Assembly: GCF_039631295.1 (NCBI RefSeq)
Contig: NZ_JBDIVE010000003.1
Span: 354,755 to 418,754, forward strand
DNA from: Viridibacterium sediminicola
GTDB taxonomy: Bacteria; Pseudomonadota; Gammaproteobacteria; Burkholderiales; Rhodocyclaceae
Reading direction: 5' to 3'
DNA: 64,000 nt
Shown here piece after piece: positions 19,259 through 29,987 of this stretch. A program made the position numbers and the translations under genes. Each line of letters begins with the position of its first letter. Within the stretch, counting starts at the first letter, position 1. The notes below the pieces were generated by a model. That model had not been told where the DNA came from. It saw only the letters and a list, made by a program, of their open reading frames with translations, and did not search any database.

Positions 19259-19356
19259 TCTGTGTGTAAGGCAGTTGAAGGCAAACTGCAGTATGCTGGC
19301 GTAGGTTGTTGCACTGCGATAACATACTTCCTCAAAAAACAAGACGAGGCTCAACC

Positions 19357-19599
19357 ATGAGCAACAAAGGCCAACTGCTTCAGGATCCGTTCCTGAATAT
19401 TTTGCGCAAAGAACACGTGCCGGTTTCCATCTACCTGGTCAACGGCATCAAGCTGCAAGGACACATCGAATCCTTCGATCAATACGTCGTCCTGCTCAAG
19501 AACACTGTCACCCAGATGGTTTACAAGCACGCCATTTCCACGGTCGTACCGGCACGTCCGGTGTCGATCCCGCACGAAGCGCCCGAGACCAAGGAATAG
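19357..19599 (+). CDS. hfq: RNA chaperone Hfq
   Basis: 80-residue hexameric Sm-like protein that pairs small RNAs with mRNAs. MSNKGQLLQDPFLN at the start, Sm1 region with VSIYLVNGIKLQGHIESFDQ and Sm2 YKHAIST are canonical. ATG at 19357. Short C-terminal tail (PARPVSIPHEAPETKE). A small hairpin (GCAGTT/AACTGC) lies about 80 nt upstream. Confidence 0.98.
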   Translation: MSNKGQLLQDPFLNILRKEHVPVSIYLVNGIKLQGHIESFDQYVVLLKNTVTQMVYKHAISTVVPARPVSIPHEAPETKE

Positions 19600-19623
19600 T
19601 GCGTAGCGCACGGGACGGACGCG

Positions 19624-20769
19624 ATGCTTGAGCGTCCGGCCAGCGGCAATCGCGCCGTTCTGGTTCAACTTGATTTTGGCGACACCCTCATCGCTGACCG
19701 CCTCGCCGAGCTCGAACTGCTTGCCAGTTCGGCTGGTGCGCAGGCGGTCGCGCTGGTTCAGGGCAGGCGTCAGGCGCCCGATGCAGCATTGTTTGTCGGC
19801 AAGGGCAAGGCGGAGGAAATCGCCGCTGCAGCCCGCGCCAATGCGGCCGACATTGTCATCTTCAATCATGAGCTAGCACCGGGCCAGCAGCGCAATCTGG
19901 AGCGCCTGCTGGAGCGTCGTGTCGTCGATCGCAATGCGCTGATCCTCGATATCTTCGCGCTGCGCGCCAAGAGTCACGAGGGCAAGCTGCAGGTCGAACT
20001 GGCTCAGCTGGAGCATCTGGCGACACGCCTGGTGCGCGGCTGGACTCACCTGGAGCGGCAGAAGGGCGGTATCGGCCTGCGCGGTCCCGGCGAGAAACAG
20101 CTGGAAACCGACCGGCGCTTGCTCGGCAATCGCGTCAAGATGCTCAAGGAACGCCTGCGCCAGCTTGAAAAGCAGCGCAAGGTGCGGCGCCGCGCGCGCG
20201 AACGGCAGGAAATTCCGGTGGTATCGCTGGTGGGCTACACCAATGCCGGCAAGTCCACGCTGTTCAATGCGCTGACCAAGGCCGGCGCCTATGCGGCAGA
20301 CCAGCTCTTTGCCACGCTGGATACGACTTCGCGCCGTGTCTATCTGCGTGAGGCTGAGCGCAGCCTGATCCTCTCGGATACCGTGGGATTCATTCGCGAT
20401 TTGCCGCATGCGGTGGTCGCGGCTTTCCACGCCACGCTGGAGGAGACGGCCAATGCCGATCTGCTGTTGCATGTCGTTGATGCATCGTCGCCGGAACGCG
20501 AAGCGCAAATTGCTGTCGTAGACCGCGTACTCGATGAAATCGGCGCCGGTCAGGTGCCGCGCATCGTGGTATGGAACAAGATCGATGCCACGGCGGGTGA
20601 GCCGGCAGTCGAACGGGATGCCTGTGGTAATATCCACCGCGTACTGTTGAGTGCCCGCACTGGTGCCGGTCTGGATGCCCTGCGGGACGCGCTTGCCGGG
20701 CAGATGTTTCCGGTACTTTCCGCTAATCCAGTCACTCCACCACAATCTGATTCGAGCGAATCCACGTGA
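19624..20769 (+). CDS. hflX: Ribosome-splitting GTPase HflX
   Basis: Heat-shock GTPase that splits stalled ribosomes. 381 residues. N-terminal HflX domain (VGKGKAEEIAAAA, RLVRGWTHLERQKGGIGLRG), coiled linker, G domain with P-loop GYTNAGKST, DTVGFIRDLP and NKID. Between hfq and hflK, the usual order. Confidence 0.95.
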   Translation: MLERPASGNRAVLVQLDFGDTLIADRLAELELLASSAGAQAVALVQGRRQAPDAALFVGKGKAEEIAAAARANAADIVIFNHELAPGQQRNLERLLERRVVDRNALILDIFALRAKSHEGKLQVELAQLEHLATRLVRGWTHLERQKGGIGLRGPGEKQLETDRRLLGNRVKMLKERLRQLEKQRKVRRRARERQEIPVVSLVGYTNAGKSTLFNALTKAGAYAADQLFATLDTTSRRVYLREAERSLILSDTVGFIRDLPHAVVAAFHATLEETANADLLLHVVDASSPEREAQIAVVDRVLDEIGAGQVPRIVVWNKIDATAGEPAVERDACGNIHRVLLSARTGAGLDALRDALAGQMFPVLSANPVTPPQSDSSEST

Positions 20770-20783
20770 TCACCGCAATCCTT

Positions 20784-22001
20784 ATGTCCCTGAAAGACCC
20801 TCGCTGGGGTAACGACAAGCAGGGCGACGACAAGCGTGGCGGCGAGCAAGGGCCGCCCGACCTTGAAGAAATCTGGCTTGATCTCAATCGCAAGATCGCC
20901 GCAGCCTTTGGCCGTAAATCCGGCTCCGGCGGCAGTGGCGGTGACGGCGGTGGCGGACCAAGCGCGCGCGCCATTGGTGGCGGCGTGTCGCTGATCCTCG
21001 GCATCATCTTCGTGCTGTGGGCGGCAAGCGGGGCCTATGTCGTCGACGCCTCGCAAAAAGGCGTGGTGCTGCGCTTCGGCAAATTCAAGGAAGTGACCAC
21101 CGAAGGCCTGCAATGGCATTTGCCCTTCCCCTTCGAATCGCACGAGATCGTCAACGTCACCCAGGTGCGCACGGTTGAGGTGGGTTACCGTGGCAACGAA
21201 CGCAGCAAAGATCTGCGTGAGGCGCTGATGCTTACCCGTGACGAGAACATCGTCAATATCCAGTTTGCCGTGCAGTACACGCTCAATGACGCGGCGGCAT
21301 ATGTATTCAATAACCGCGATCCTGAAGATTCGGTCAAGCAGGCGGCCGAGACCGCGATGCGCGAGATCGTTGGCAAGAACGAGATGGACGTGGTGCTCTA
21401 CCAGGGTCGCGAAGCGATCATGCAAGAAGCGCAGCGCCTGATCCAGCTGATTCTCGACCGTTACAAAACGGGTATCCAGATCACCCAGGTGACGCTGCAG
21501 AATGCGCAGCCGCCCGAACAGGTGCAGGACGCCTTCAATGACGCGGTCAAGGCCGGTCAGAATCGCGAACAGCTCAAGAACGAAGGCCAGGCCTATGCCA
21601 ACGACGTGATTCCCAAGGCGCGCGGTGCCGCTTCCCGCTTGCTTGAGGAAGCCAGCGGTTATGCCGGCCGTGTGGTCGCGCAGGCCGAGGGTGATGCCAG
21701 CCGCTTCAAGCAGGTCTATGCCGAATATGCCAAGGCGCCGGAAGTGACGCGCAACCGTATGTATCTGGAAACCATGCAACAGGTCTTCTCGAACACCTCC
21801 AAGGTCCTGGTTGACTCCAAGGGCAATGGCAACATGCTCTATCTGCCGCTCGACAAGCTGATGCAGCAGGGCGGTGCAGCGGCTGCGCCGGCTGCGGCCG
21901 GCGACGCGGGCAAGGCTGCCGCGCCCGTCATCGAGTCGCAACAGCGCCCCCTGGAGCCGGCCGATGCCCGGCGTGGTCGTGAACGTGGAGCGGAGCGATG
22001 A
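20784..22001 (+). CDS. hflK: HflK, SPFH-domain regulator of FtsH protease
   Basis: Inner-membrane SPFH protein that forms with HflC a cage around FtsH. Gly-rich N-terminus, one membrane helix (about 70-90), SPFH domain (EKGVVLRFGKFKEVTTEGLQ) and coiled-coil region. The start MSLKDPRWGND at 20784 matches the family N-terminus and is preferred to a GTG at 20766 that overlaps hflX; neither has a strong ribosome-binding site. 405 residues. Confidence 0.95.
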   Translation: MSLKDPRWGNDKQGDDKRGGEQGPPDLEEIWLDLNRKIAAAFGRKSGSGGSGGDGGGGPSARAIGGGVSLILGIIFVLWAASGAYVVDASQKGVVLRFGKFKEVTTEGLQWHLPFPFESHEIVNVTQVRTVEVGYRGNERSKDLREALMLTRDENIVNIQFAVQYTLNDAAAYVFNNRDPEDSVKQAAETAMREIVGKNEMDVVLYQGREAIMQEAQRLIQLILDRYKTGIQITQVTLQNAQPPEQVQDAFNDAVKAGQNREQLKNEGQAYANDVIPKARGAASRLLEEASGYAGRVVAQAEGDASRFKQVYAEYAKAPEVTRNRMYLETMQQVFSNTSKVLVDSKGNGNMLYLPLDKLMQQGGAAAAPAAAGDAGKAAAPVIESQQRPLEPADARRGRERGAER

Positions 22002-22882
22002 ACATGCGTGAGCGTTTGCCACTGGCCGCCGGCCTGATCCTGTTTGTATTTGTCGTTTTGTCGATGTCCATCTTCACGGTGGACCAGCGTCAGTACGCGC
22101 TGATCTTCCAGTTTGGTGAGATCAAGCGCGTCATCGACGAGCCGGGCATCAAGTTCAAATGGCCGATGATCCAGCGTGTGCAGTACTTCGACCGCCGCAT
22201 CCTGACCATGGATACGCCGGAGCCGGAGCTGTTCCAGACGTCGGAAAAGAAGAATGTGCTGGTCGATCTGTTCGTCAAATGGCAGATTGCCGATCCGCGC
22301 CTCTACTACAAGTCCTTCAATGCCGAAGAAGCCAAGGCCATCAATCGCCTGGACCAGACCGTCAATTCCGGTCTGCGCGAGGAGTTTGGTCGTCGCACGG
22401 TGAAGGACGTTGTCTCCGGCGAACGCACCCAGATCATGGAAGACGTGCGTCGCAAGTCGGATGAAGATGCGCAGAAATACGGCATGCGCATCATCGACGT
22501 GCGCCTCAAGCGCGTTGATCTGCCGACCGAGGTGAGCGAATCGGTGTATCGCCGCATGGAGGCCGAGCGCAAGCGCGTGGCCAACGAGCTGCGTTCGACC
22601 GGCGGCGCCGAGGCGGAAAAGATCAAGGCTGATGCGGACCGCCAGGCCGAAGTGATCAAGGCCGAAGCTTTCCGCGACGCACAGAAGATCAAGGGTGAAG
22701 CCGACGCCAAGGCATCCTCGATCTATGCCGAAGCCTTTGGCAAGAATCCCGAGTTCTACCGCTTCTACCGCAGTCTTGAAGCGTACCGCCAGAGCTTCCG
22801 CAACAAGAACGATGTGCTGGTGGTCGATCCCAGCTCGGAATTCTTCAAGTACCTCAAGGGCAGCGGGCGCGAAGCCAAGTAA
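21998..22882 (+). CDS. hflC: HflC, SPFH-domain partner of HflK
   Basis: 294-residue SPFH membrane protein, partner of HflK. N-terminal anchor (about 8-28), TVDQRQYALIFQFGEIKRV, and a long Ala/Glu/Lys coiled coil (AEAEKIKADADRQAEVIKAE). The start overlaps hflK by 4 nt. Confidence 0.96.
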   Translation: MNMRERLPLAAGLILFVFVVLSMSIFTVDQRQYALIFQFGEIKRVIDEPGIKFKWPMIQRVQYFDRRILTMDTPEPELFQTSEKKNVLVDLFVKWQIADPRLYYKSFNAEEAKAINRLDQTVNSGLREEFGRRTVKDVVSGERTQIMEDVRRKSDEDAQKYGMRIIDVRLKRVDLPTEVSESVYRRMEAERKRVANELRSTGGAEAEKIKADADRQAEVIKAEAFRDAQKIKGEADAKASSIYAEAFGKNPEFYRFYRSLEAYRQSFRNKNDVLVVDPSSEFFKYLKGSGREAK

Positions 22883-22884
22883 TC

Positions 22885-23070
22885 ATGCTGCGTACCGTCT
22901 TGACTGCCCTGGCCTTGATGCTGGTGCTCGAAGGTCTGCTGCCGCTTGCCTTGCCGCAAGTCTGGCGTGAGGCCTTCCTGCGCCTGACCCGTCTGGCCGA
23001 CGGACAGCTGCGCTTCATGGGGCTGGCCTCCATGTTGCTGGGGCTCGTCCTGCTGCTCATTGCCTACTGA
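22885..23070 (+). CDS. DUF2065 (YjeT-type) small membrane protein
   Basis: 61-residue protein with two hydrophobic helices and the conserved LVLEGLLPLALPQVWR and RFMGLASMLLGLVLLL of the DUF2065 family. Its place immediately after hflC, 2 nt from the stop, is conserved in proteobacteria. Function is unknown; co-expression with HflKC is inferred. Confidence 0.88.
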   Translation: MLRTVLTALALMLVLEGLLPLALPQVWREAFLRLTRLADGQLRFMGLASMLLGLVLLLIAY

Positions 23071-23084
23071 AATCACGAGTCATC

Positions 23085-24239
23085 ATGGCGCTGCCACCTT
23101 GGGCCCTGCCCGAATACTTTGAAGATGTCCTGCCCGCTGCTGCGCAACGCCTGGAGGCTTTGCGCCGGCAGCTGCTCGACCAGTTCCGCAGTTACGGCTA
23201 CCAGCTGGTGATCCCGCCCAGCGTCGAATACCTCGATGCGCTGGTGTCTGGCGCCGGCCAGGACATGGACGAGAGCACCTGGAAGCTGGTTGATCGCATC
23301 TCCGGCCGCACCCTGGGTCTGCGCGCCGACATGACGCCTCAGGTCACGCGCATCGATGCGCACGTACTCAATCGCCAGGGCGTGACGCGTCTGTGCTACT
23401 GCGGCGCCGTGGCGCATGCGATGCCGCGCAGCACGACGGCCAGCCGCGAGCCGATCCAGATCGGCGCCGAGCTGTATGGTCACCAGGGCATCGAGGCGGA
23501 TGTCGAAATCCTGCGCCTGCTGGCAGACAGCCTGAAGCTTGCTGGCGCGACGACAACGCGTATCGACATCGGCCACATGGGCCTGTTCCGTGCGCTGGCG
23601 CGCCATGCCGAGCTGAGCGAGGCTGACGAACAGCTGCTCTACGCCATCCTGCAGACCAAGGATGTGCCGGCGCTGCGTGAGTTCGTCGCGACGCGTCCGG
23701 CTGCTGCCGTGCTGCTGCCGCTGCCGGGCCTCTATGGCGGCCCCGAAGTGCTGGTGCGCGCGATGAGCGAATTGCCGGATCTGCCTGCGGTGCACGAAGC
23801 CATCGGCGAACTGCTGCATCTGGCCAAGCATCTGGCCGATCTGCCCTTGTCATTCGATCTGGCCGATCTGCGTGGTTATCACTACCACACCGGCCTGGTG
23901 TTCGCCGCCTATTGCGGGCATTCCCCTGCAGCGGTGGCGCTCGGCGGCCGCTATAACGAAGTGGGCAAGGCCTTCGGCCGTGCACGTCCGGCGACCGGTT
24001 TCAGCATGGATCTGCGCGATCTGCTGGCGCTGGGCGAAGTCGCTGCGCCGGCCGGTGCGGTGCTCGCCCCGCAGCGCGAGGATGCCGAACTGGCCGCCCT
24101 GATCGCCCAGCTGCGTGCCCAGGGCGAAATCGTGATGTATGAGTTGCCGGGCCACACAGGCGCCTGGCGTGAGGCTGGCTGTGACCGGCGACTGGAATTG
24201 AAGGACGGCGCGTGGCGCGTCGTGACGCTTGGAGAGTGA
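23085..24239 (+). CDS. hisZ: ATP phosphoribosyltransferase regulatory subunit
   Basis: Catalytically inactive HisRS paralogue that activates the short-form HisG, first enzyme of histidine synthesis. 384 residues. Class II fold motifs (LGLRADMTPQVTRIDAH, FDLADLRGYHYHTGLVF) are kept while the anticodon-binding domain is missing. It sits between hflC/DUF2065 and purA, a common beta-proteobacterial order; hisG is not in the window. Confidence 0.95.
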   Translation: MALPPWALPEYFEDVLPAAAQRLEALRRQLLDQFRSYGYQLVIPPSVEYLDALVSGAGQDMDESTWKLVDRISGRTLGLRADMTPQVTRIDAHVLNRQGVTRLCYCGAVAHAMPRSTTASREPIQIGAELYGHQGIEADVEILRLLADSLKLAGATTTRIDIGHMGLFRALARHAELSEADEQLLYAILQTKDVPALREFVATRPAAAVLLPLPGLYGGPEVLVRAMSELPDLPAVHEAIGELLHLAKHLADLPLSFDLADLRGYHYHTGLVFAAYCGHSPAAVALGGRYNEVGKAFGRARPATGFSMDLRDLLALGEVAAPAGAVLAPQREDAELAALIAQLRAQGEIVMYELPGHTGAWREAGCDRRLELKDGAWRVVTLGE

Positions 24240-24244
24240 GAGCA

Positions 24245-25564
<1,320 letters not shown>

Positions 25565-25571
25565 TCAAGCG

Positions 25572-25596
25572 GGCCGGCACAGCAGCCGGCCTTTTT
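25572..25596 (+). terminator. Rho-independent terminator of the purA operon
   Basis: GGCCGGC-ACAGCA-GCCGGCC stem-loop followed by TTTTT, 7 nt after the purA stop. Confidence 0.9.
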
Positions 25597-25676
25597 GTTT
25601 GGCCGCCCGCATTGGGGGCGGCTGCCGCGAAGCCCGCTGCACGGACGGACGGGCAGGGTGGCAAAGCGGTGGCCAG

Positions 25677-25708
25677 AAAAACAAAAGGCCGGTTCCTGAG
25701 AACCGGCC
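25677..25708 (-). terminator. Terminator of the downstream tRNA-Leu gene
   Basis: On the minus strand GGCCGGTT-CTCAGG-AACCGGCC is followed by TTTTGTTTTT. It lies about 35 nt after the 3' end of the left tRNA-Leu. Confidence 0.85.
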
Positions 25709-25742
25709 AATGTATGAAACGCATGACTTGCAACAAAGAATT

Positions 25743-25828
25743 TGGTGCCCAGAAGAGGACTCGAACCTCCACACCTTGCGGCACTAGTACCTGAAACTAG
25801 CGCGTCTACCAATTTCGCCATCTGGGCA
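25743..25828 (-). tRNA. tRNA-Leu (anticodon CAG), CCA encoded
   Basis: 86 nt with acceptor TGCCCAG/CTGGGCA, D-loop AATTGGTAGACGC, anticodon stem CTAGT/ACTAG with loop TTCAGGT (anticodon CAG, reads CUG), a long variable arm as in class II tRNAs, T-arm GGTTCGAGTCC and encoded CCA. Nearly identical to the second copy 160 nt upstream. Confidence 0.95.
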
Positions 25829-25932
25829 GAGGCGCGCATTATAGATGGATTGAAGGAAGCTGTGTTCTATTTGGTGTCTTCAATCAACAAAAATACAATC
25901 CGGACCGCCGCTTTCGGCAATCTGGATGCCGG

Positions 25933-25964
25933 AAAAACAAAAGGCCGGTTCGCGAGAACCGGCC
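25933..25964 (-). terminator. Terminator of the upstream tRNA-Leu gene
   Basis: Same design as the first: GGCCGGTTC/GAACCGGCC stem and TTTTGTTTTT on the minus strand. The tRNA plus terminator unit has been duplicated. Confidence 0.85.
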
Positions 25965-25986
25965 TATGTCTGAAACTATCGAAATC

Positions 25987-26072
25987 TGGTGCCCAGGAGA
26001 GGACTCGAACCTCCACACCTTGCGGCACTAGTACCTGAAACTAGCGCGTCTACCAATTTCGCCACCTGGGCA
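25987..26072 (-). tRNA. tRNA-Leu (anticodon CAG), second copy, CCA encoded
   Basis: 86-nt class II tRNA differing from its neighbour by a base pair in the acceptor stem (CCAGG/CCTGG instead of CCAGA/TCTGG). Anticodon loop TTCAGGT. CUG is by far the commonest Leu codon in this GC-rich genome, which fits a doubled gene dose. Confidence 0.95.
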
Positions 26073-26101
26073 AGAGGCGCGGATTATAAAGCATTAATTG
26101 A

Positions 26102-29100
26102 ATGAGTCAACAAGAAAAGAAAACAGAGAACAAAAAATCGCCCCGCAAGCCGCGTGTGTCACGCATCCGTCGGGCCGACCCCTTCTATGAACGCGAAGCG
26201 GAAAAGTACGAATCTCCGCTGCCGTCACGTGAATACATCCTGCAGATCCTCACCGAGGCCGCGCGGCCGATGTCGGGCGAGGATCTGATCGCAGCGCTGG
26301 ACATCCTGGAGCAGGAAGTCGATTCCTTTGCCCGCCGCATCCATGCGATGGAGCGCGAGGGCCAGCTGATGCGCAACCGCGCTGGCGATTACATCGTGCC
26401 GGACAAGGCCGATCTGATCCGCGGCAAGGTCGAAGGGCATCCGGATGGCTTCGGCTTCCTGATCCCCGACGATGGCTCGGATGACATGTTCCTCGGCCCG
26501 CGTGCGATGCGCGAGGTGATGCATGGCGACAAGGTGCTGGTGCGCGCGATGGGCCTCGATCAGCGTGGCCGGCGTGAGGCGAAGATCGTCGAAGTGCTCG
26601 AACGCGCCAATGCCCGCATCGTCGGCCGTGTCGTGGTCGAGCAGGGGGTGGCCTTTGTGCAGCCGGAGAACCGGCGCATCGCGCAGCAGATCCTGCTCTC
26701 GCCGGATGCATCCACCAAGCCGCGTGACGGTCAGGTGGTGACGGTCGAGATCACCCAGCCGCCGGGCGCGCATACCCAGGCCATCGGCCGCATCGTCGAG
26801 ACCCTCGGCAACTACGCCGATTCGGGCATGGAGATCGAGATTGCGCTGCGCAAGCACGATCTGCCCTTCGAGTTTTCCGAAGCCACGCAGGCCGAAGCCA
26901 AAAAGCTGCCCGACACCGTGCGCAAGAAGGACTGGACCTGGAATGAGGCCAAGGCGCAGCGTGAGGACATCCGCCATCTGCCCCTGGTCACCATTGACGG
27001 CGAGACCGCGCGCGACTTTGACGATGCCGTCTATTGCGAGAAGCAGGGCAAGGGCTATCGCCTGATCGTCGCCATCGCTGACGTGAGCCACTACGTCACG
27101 CCGGGTTCGGCGCTGGACGCTGACGCGCTGGCGCGTGGCACCTCGGTGTATTTTCCGCGCCGGGTGATCCCGATGCTGCCGGAGAAAATCTCCAACGGTC
27201 TCTGCTCGCTCAATCCGCAGGTCGAACGCCTGTGCATGGTCTGCGACATGTCGATCAATGCGCAGGGCGTCATCAAGCAATATCGCTTCTACCCGGCCGT
27301 CATGTTTTCGCATGCGCGCCTGACCTATAACATGGTCGCCGCCGCGCTCTACGAGAAGCAGCCGGCGCTGCGCCGCGAGTTGGCCGCCCTGCTGCCGCAG
27401 CTGGAGGATCTGGACGAGCTGTTCCGCGTTATGCTCAAGGCGCGCGGCAAGCGCGGCGCCATCGACTTCGAGACGGTCGAGACGAAGATGGTCTTCGATG
27501 ACAACGGCAAGATCGAGCGCATCGTGCCGGAGGCGCGCAACGATGCGCACCGCCTGATCGAGGAATGCATGCTGGCGGCCAATGTCTGCGCCTCGGAATT
27601 CCTGCTGGCCAGCCAGCAGAAAGCGCTGTACCGCATCCACGAAGGGCCGACCTCTGAAAAGCTGACACGCCTGCGCGAGTTCCTCGCCGAGTTCGGCTTC
27701 TCGCTGGGCGGTGGCGAAAAGCCGCGTGCAGCAGACTTCGCCAGCGTGGTCGACAAGATCCGCGAGCGCCCCGATTTCCAGCTGATCCAGACGGTGATGC
27801 TGCGCTCGCTGCAGCAAGCGGTGTACAGCCCCGACAATGTCGGCCACTTCGGCCTGGCTTACGAGGCCTACACGCACTTCACCTCGCCGATCCGTCGCTA
27901 TCCCGATCTGCTGGTGCATCGCGCGATCAAGGCGGTGCTGTCGAAGAAGCAGTACGAGCCTTCCAAGGGCCCGGTCGAATTGCTGATGGATACGCGGCGC
28001 AAACGCAGCAAGCCGAATGATCGCAACAAGCGCGGCGCCAAGGCTGCCGAGCCGGTCGCCAAGGCGCCCGAAAAGGCCAAGAGCGCCGGCATCTGGGAAG
28101 ACATCGGCGTGCATTGCTCGGCCACCGAGCGGCGTGCCGACGAAGCCAGCCGCGATGTGGAAACTTGGCTGAAGTGTTTCTACATGCAGGATCGCGTCGG
28201 CGAGATCTACAGCGGCAATATCACTGCGGTGACCTCGTTCGGCATCTTCGTCACGCTTGATGATCTGTTCGTCGAAGGCCTGGTGCACATCTCCGATCTG
28301 GGCAAGGATTACTTCCACCACGACGAGGCGCGCCACGAACTGCTGGGCGAGCGCACCGGCGAGCGCTATCGCTTGTCCGATCGCGTCACCGTGCAACTGA
28401 TGCGCGTCGATCTGGAATCCCGCAAGATCGACTTCAAGCTGGTCGAAGGCGTTGAGCGCGCCACCACGCGCACGGGCAAGACCGCCAAGGATGCCGCCCG
28501 CAAGCAGGCCGTCGAGATTCCAGCGCCCGTCGTCCCGGCGCCGCTGCCAGAACCGGTGATCGCCACGCCGGCGAGCAGCGCGCGCCGTGCGCGCAAGCCG
28601 GTGCCGACGCCGCAAGTCGAGCTCGCCCCCGCTGCGCCGGCCAAGGCCGACAAGCCGAAGAGCGAGAAACAGAAGGACGCCAAGCAAAAAGAAGCCAAGC
28701 AGAAGGTCGACAAACAGCCCGCCGACGTGGCCAGCGAGCGTCGCAAGGACAAGGCGCCCAGCCTCGCTGCCGCAGCGCAGCCCAAGGCCGCCCAGGGGCA
28801 GCGCGATTCGCGCCCGGTGGCCAAGCGCACGGCCAGCCTGCAAGAAGCGCCCAAGCCGGCCGCCAAGGCTGAGCGCAAGTCCGCCAGCAAGGTGCCGACC
28901 GTGGTTGCCGCCGCGCCGCGCGTCAAGAAGGTCGCGGCCCTGCTCAAGCCCAAGGTGGTCGCGCCGCCGGTGGCGGAAGTCTTGCCGCCGCAGGACAGCC
29001 AGTCCTCGGCCGAGGCGCCGCGTCGTCGCAAGCCGGTGCCGATTCCGATTGCGCTCGACGATGAAGTCGTCAGCTGGCGCGAGCTGGCCGGCTTGCCGGA

Positions 29101-29233
29101 CCGCAAGGGACCGCCGACACTGGACGAACTGCCCGGTCGTGGCCGCGCCACCGCCGCTGGCACGCTGAAATCACATGCAGCCAAGCCTGCAAGCAAACAA
29201 ACAAGTCGTAAGGGAGGGGCCCGCCGTGGCTGA
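26102..29233 (+). CDS. rnr: Ribonuclease R with long low-complexity C-terminal extension
   Basis: 3'-5' exoribonuclease that degrades structured RNA. 1043 residues against about 810 in E. coli. Order: winged-helix HTH (about 40-100), cold-shock domains (about 105-265), RNB catalytic domain with DDFDDAVYC-type acidic cluster (TARDFDDAVYC) and HFTSPIRRYPDL, S1 domain (GEIYSGNITAVTSFGIFVTL), then roughly 240 residues rich in Lys, Ala, Pro. A 30-residue Lys/Arg-rich insertion (RRKRSKPNDRNKRGAKAAEP) splits the end of RNB. Stop overlaps rlmB by 8 nt. Confidence 0.96.
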   Translation: MSQQEKKTENKKSPRKPRVSRIRRADPFYEREAEKYESPLPSREYILQILTEAARPMSGEDLIAALDILEQEVDSFARRIHAMEREGQLMRNRAGDYIVPDKADLIRGKVEGHPDGFGFLIPDDGSDDMFLGPRAMREVMHGDKVLVRAMGLDQRGRREAKIVEVLERANARIVGRVVVEQGVAFVQPENRRIAQQILLSPDASTKPRDGQVVTVEITQPPGAHTQAIGRIVETLGNYADSGMEIEIALRKHDLPFEFSEATQAEAKKLPDTVRKKDWTWNEAKAQREDIRHLPLVTIDGETARDFDDAVYCEKQGKGYRLIVAIADVSHYVTPGSALDADALARGTSVYFPRRVIPMLPEKISNGLCSLNPQVERLCMVCDMSINAQGVIKQYRFYPAVMFSHARLTYNMVAAALYEKQPALRRELAALLPQLEDLDELFRVMLKARGKRGAIDFETVETKMVFDDNGKIERIVPEARNDAHRLIEECMLAANVCASEFLLASQQKALYRIHEGPTSEKLTRLREFLAEFGFSLGGGEKPRAADFASVVDKIRERPDFQLIQTVMLRSLQQAVYSPDNVGHFGLAYEAYTHFTSPIRRYPDLLVHRAIKAVLSKKQYEPSKGPVELLMDTRRKRSKPNDRNKRGAKAAEPVAKAPEKAKSAGIWEDIGVHCSATERRADEASRDVETWLKCFYMQDRVGEIYSGNITAVTSFGIFVTLDDLFVEGLVHISDLGKDYFHHDEARHELLGERTGERYRLSDRVTVQLMRVDLESRKIDFKLVEGVERATTRTGKTAKDAARKQAVEIPAPVVPAPLPEPVIATPASSARRARKPVPTPQVELAPAAPAKADKPKSEKQKDAKQKEAKQKVDKQPADVASERRKDKAPSLAAAAQPKAAQGQRDSRPVAKRTASLQEAPKPAAKAERKSASKVPTVVAAAPRVKKVAALLKPKVVAPPVAEVLPPQDSQSSAEAPRRRKPVPIPIALDDEVVSWRELAGLPDRKGPPTLDELPGRGRATAAGTLKSHAAKPASKQTSRKGGARRG

Positions 29234-29987
29234 GCAGGACAAATCTACGCGTTATCTACACGGTTTTCATGCCATTGCGGCCAAGCTGCGCCACGATCCG
29301 GAAGGCGTGCTCGAAGTCTTCATCGCCGCCGGTCGTCAGGATCAGCGCATGCGCGATCTTGTCGAGCGTGCCGAAGCCGCCGGCGTGCGCCTGATTCCCA
29401 CCGATGCAACGCGTCTTGAAGGCATGGCCGGCACCCATCGCCATCAAGGTGTGGTGGCGCGGGTCGATGGCAAGCGACGCGAAATCAAGCTTGAAGACGT
29501 GCTCGACACGCTGACCGAAAACGCGCTGCTGCTGGTGCTCGACGGCGTGCAGGACCCGCACAATCTGGGCGCCTGTCTGCGCGTGGCCGATGCCGTCGGC
29601 GCGCATGCGGTGATTGCGCCGAAAGACCGCGCCGTGGGGCTCAATGCCACGGCGGTGAAGGTTGCCAGCGGCGCGGCTGACACCGTGCCCTACGTCACCG
29701 TGACCAATCTGGCGCGTGCGCTGCGCGAGATGCAGGAAGTCGGCATCTGGTGCGTCGGCGCGGCGGGTGAAGCGACGAAGTCGCTTTACGAGATCGACCA
29801 GACCGGCCCCATCGCCTGGGTGCTCGGTGCCGAGGGTGACGGCTTGCGCCGCCTGACCCGCGAGACTTGCGACGAGCTGGCGCAGATTCCGATGCTCGGC
29901 TCGGTTGAGAGCCTGAATGTGTCGGTCGCCTCCGGCGTGTGTCTGTTCGAGGCGCGGCGTCAGCGCGGCGCGCTGAGCAAGTCCTGA
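29226..29987 (+). CDS. rlmB: 23S rRNA (guanosine-2'-O)-methyltransferase RlmB
   Basis: SPOUT methyltransferase for Gm2251 of 23S rRNA. 253 residues. N-terminal substrate domain, then SPOUT motifs: LDGVQDPHNLGACLRVADA, VLGAEGDGLRRLTRETCD and IPMLGSVESLNVSVASGV. GTG start with AGGGAGG ribosome-binding site located inside the rnr tail; rnr-rlmB is a classical pair. Confidence 0.95.
   Translation: MAEQDKSTRYLHGFHAIAAKLRHDPEGVLEVFIAAGRQDQRMRDLVERAEAAGVRLIPTDATRLEGMAGTHRHQGVVARVDGKRREIKLEDVLDTLTENALLLVLDGVQDPHNLGACLRVADAVGAHAVIAPKDRAVGLNATAVKVASGAADTVPYVTVTNLARALREMQEVGIWCVGAAGEATKSLYEIDQTGPIAWVLGAEGDGLRRLTRETCDELAQIPMLGSVESLNVSVASGVCLFEARRQRGALSKS

Noticed and set aside
17621..19354. 577-codon minus-strand frame
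   Set aside because: Shadow of bamB and der, both certain genes.
26225..28843. 872-codon open frame on the minus strand
   Set aside because: Antisense shadow of rnr in high-GC DNA; no motif and no start signal.
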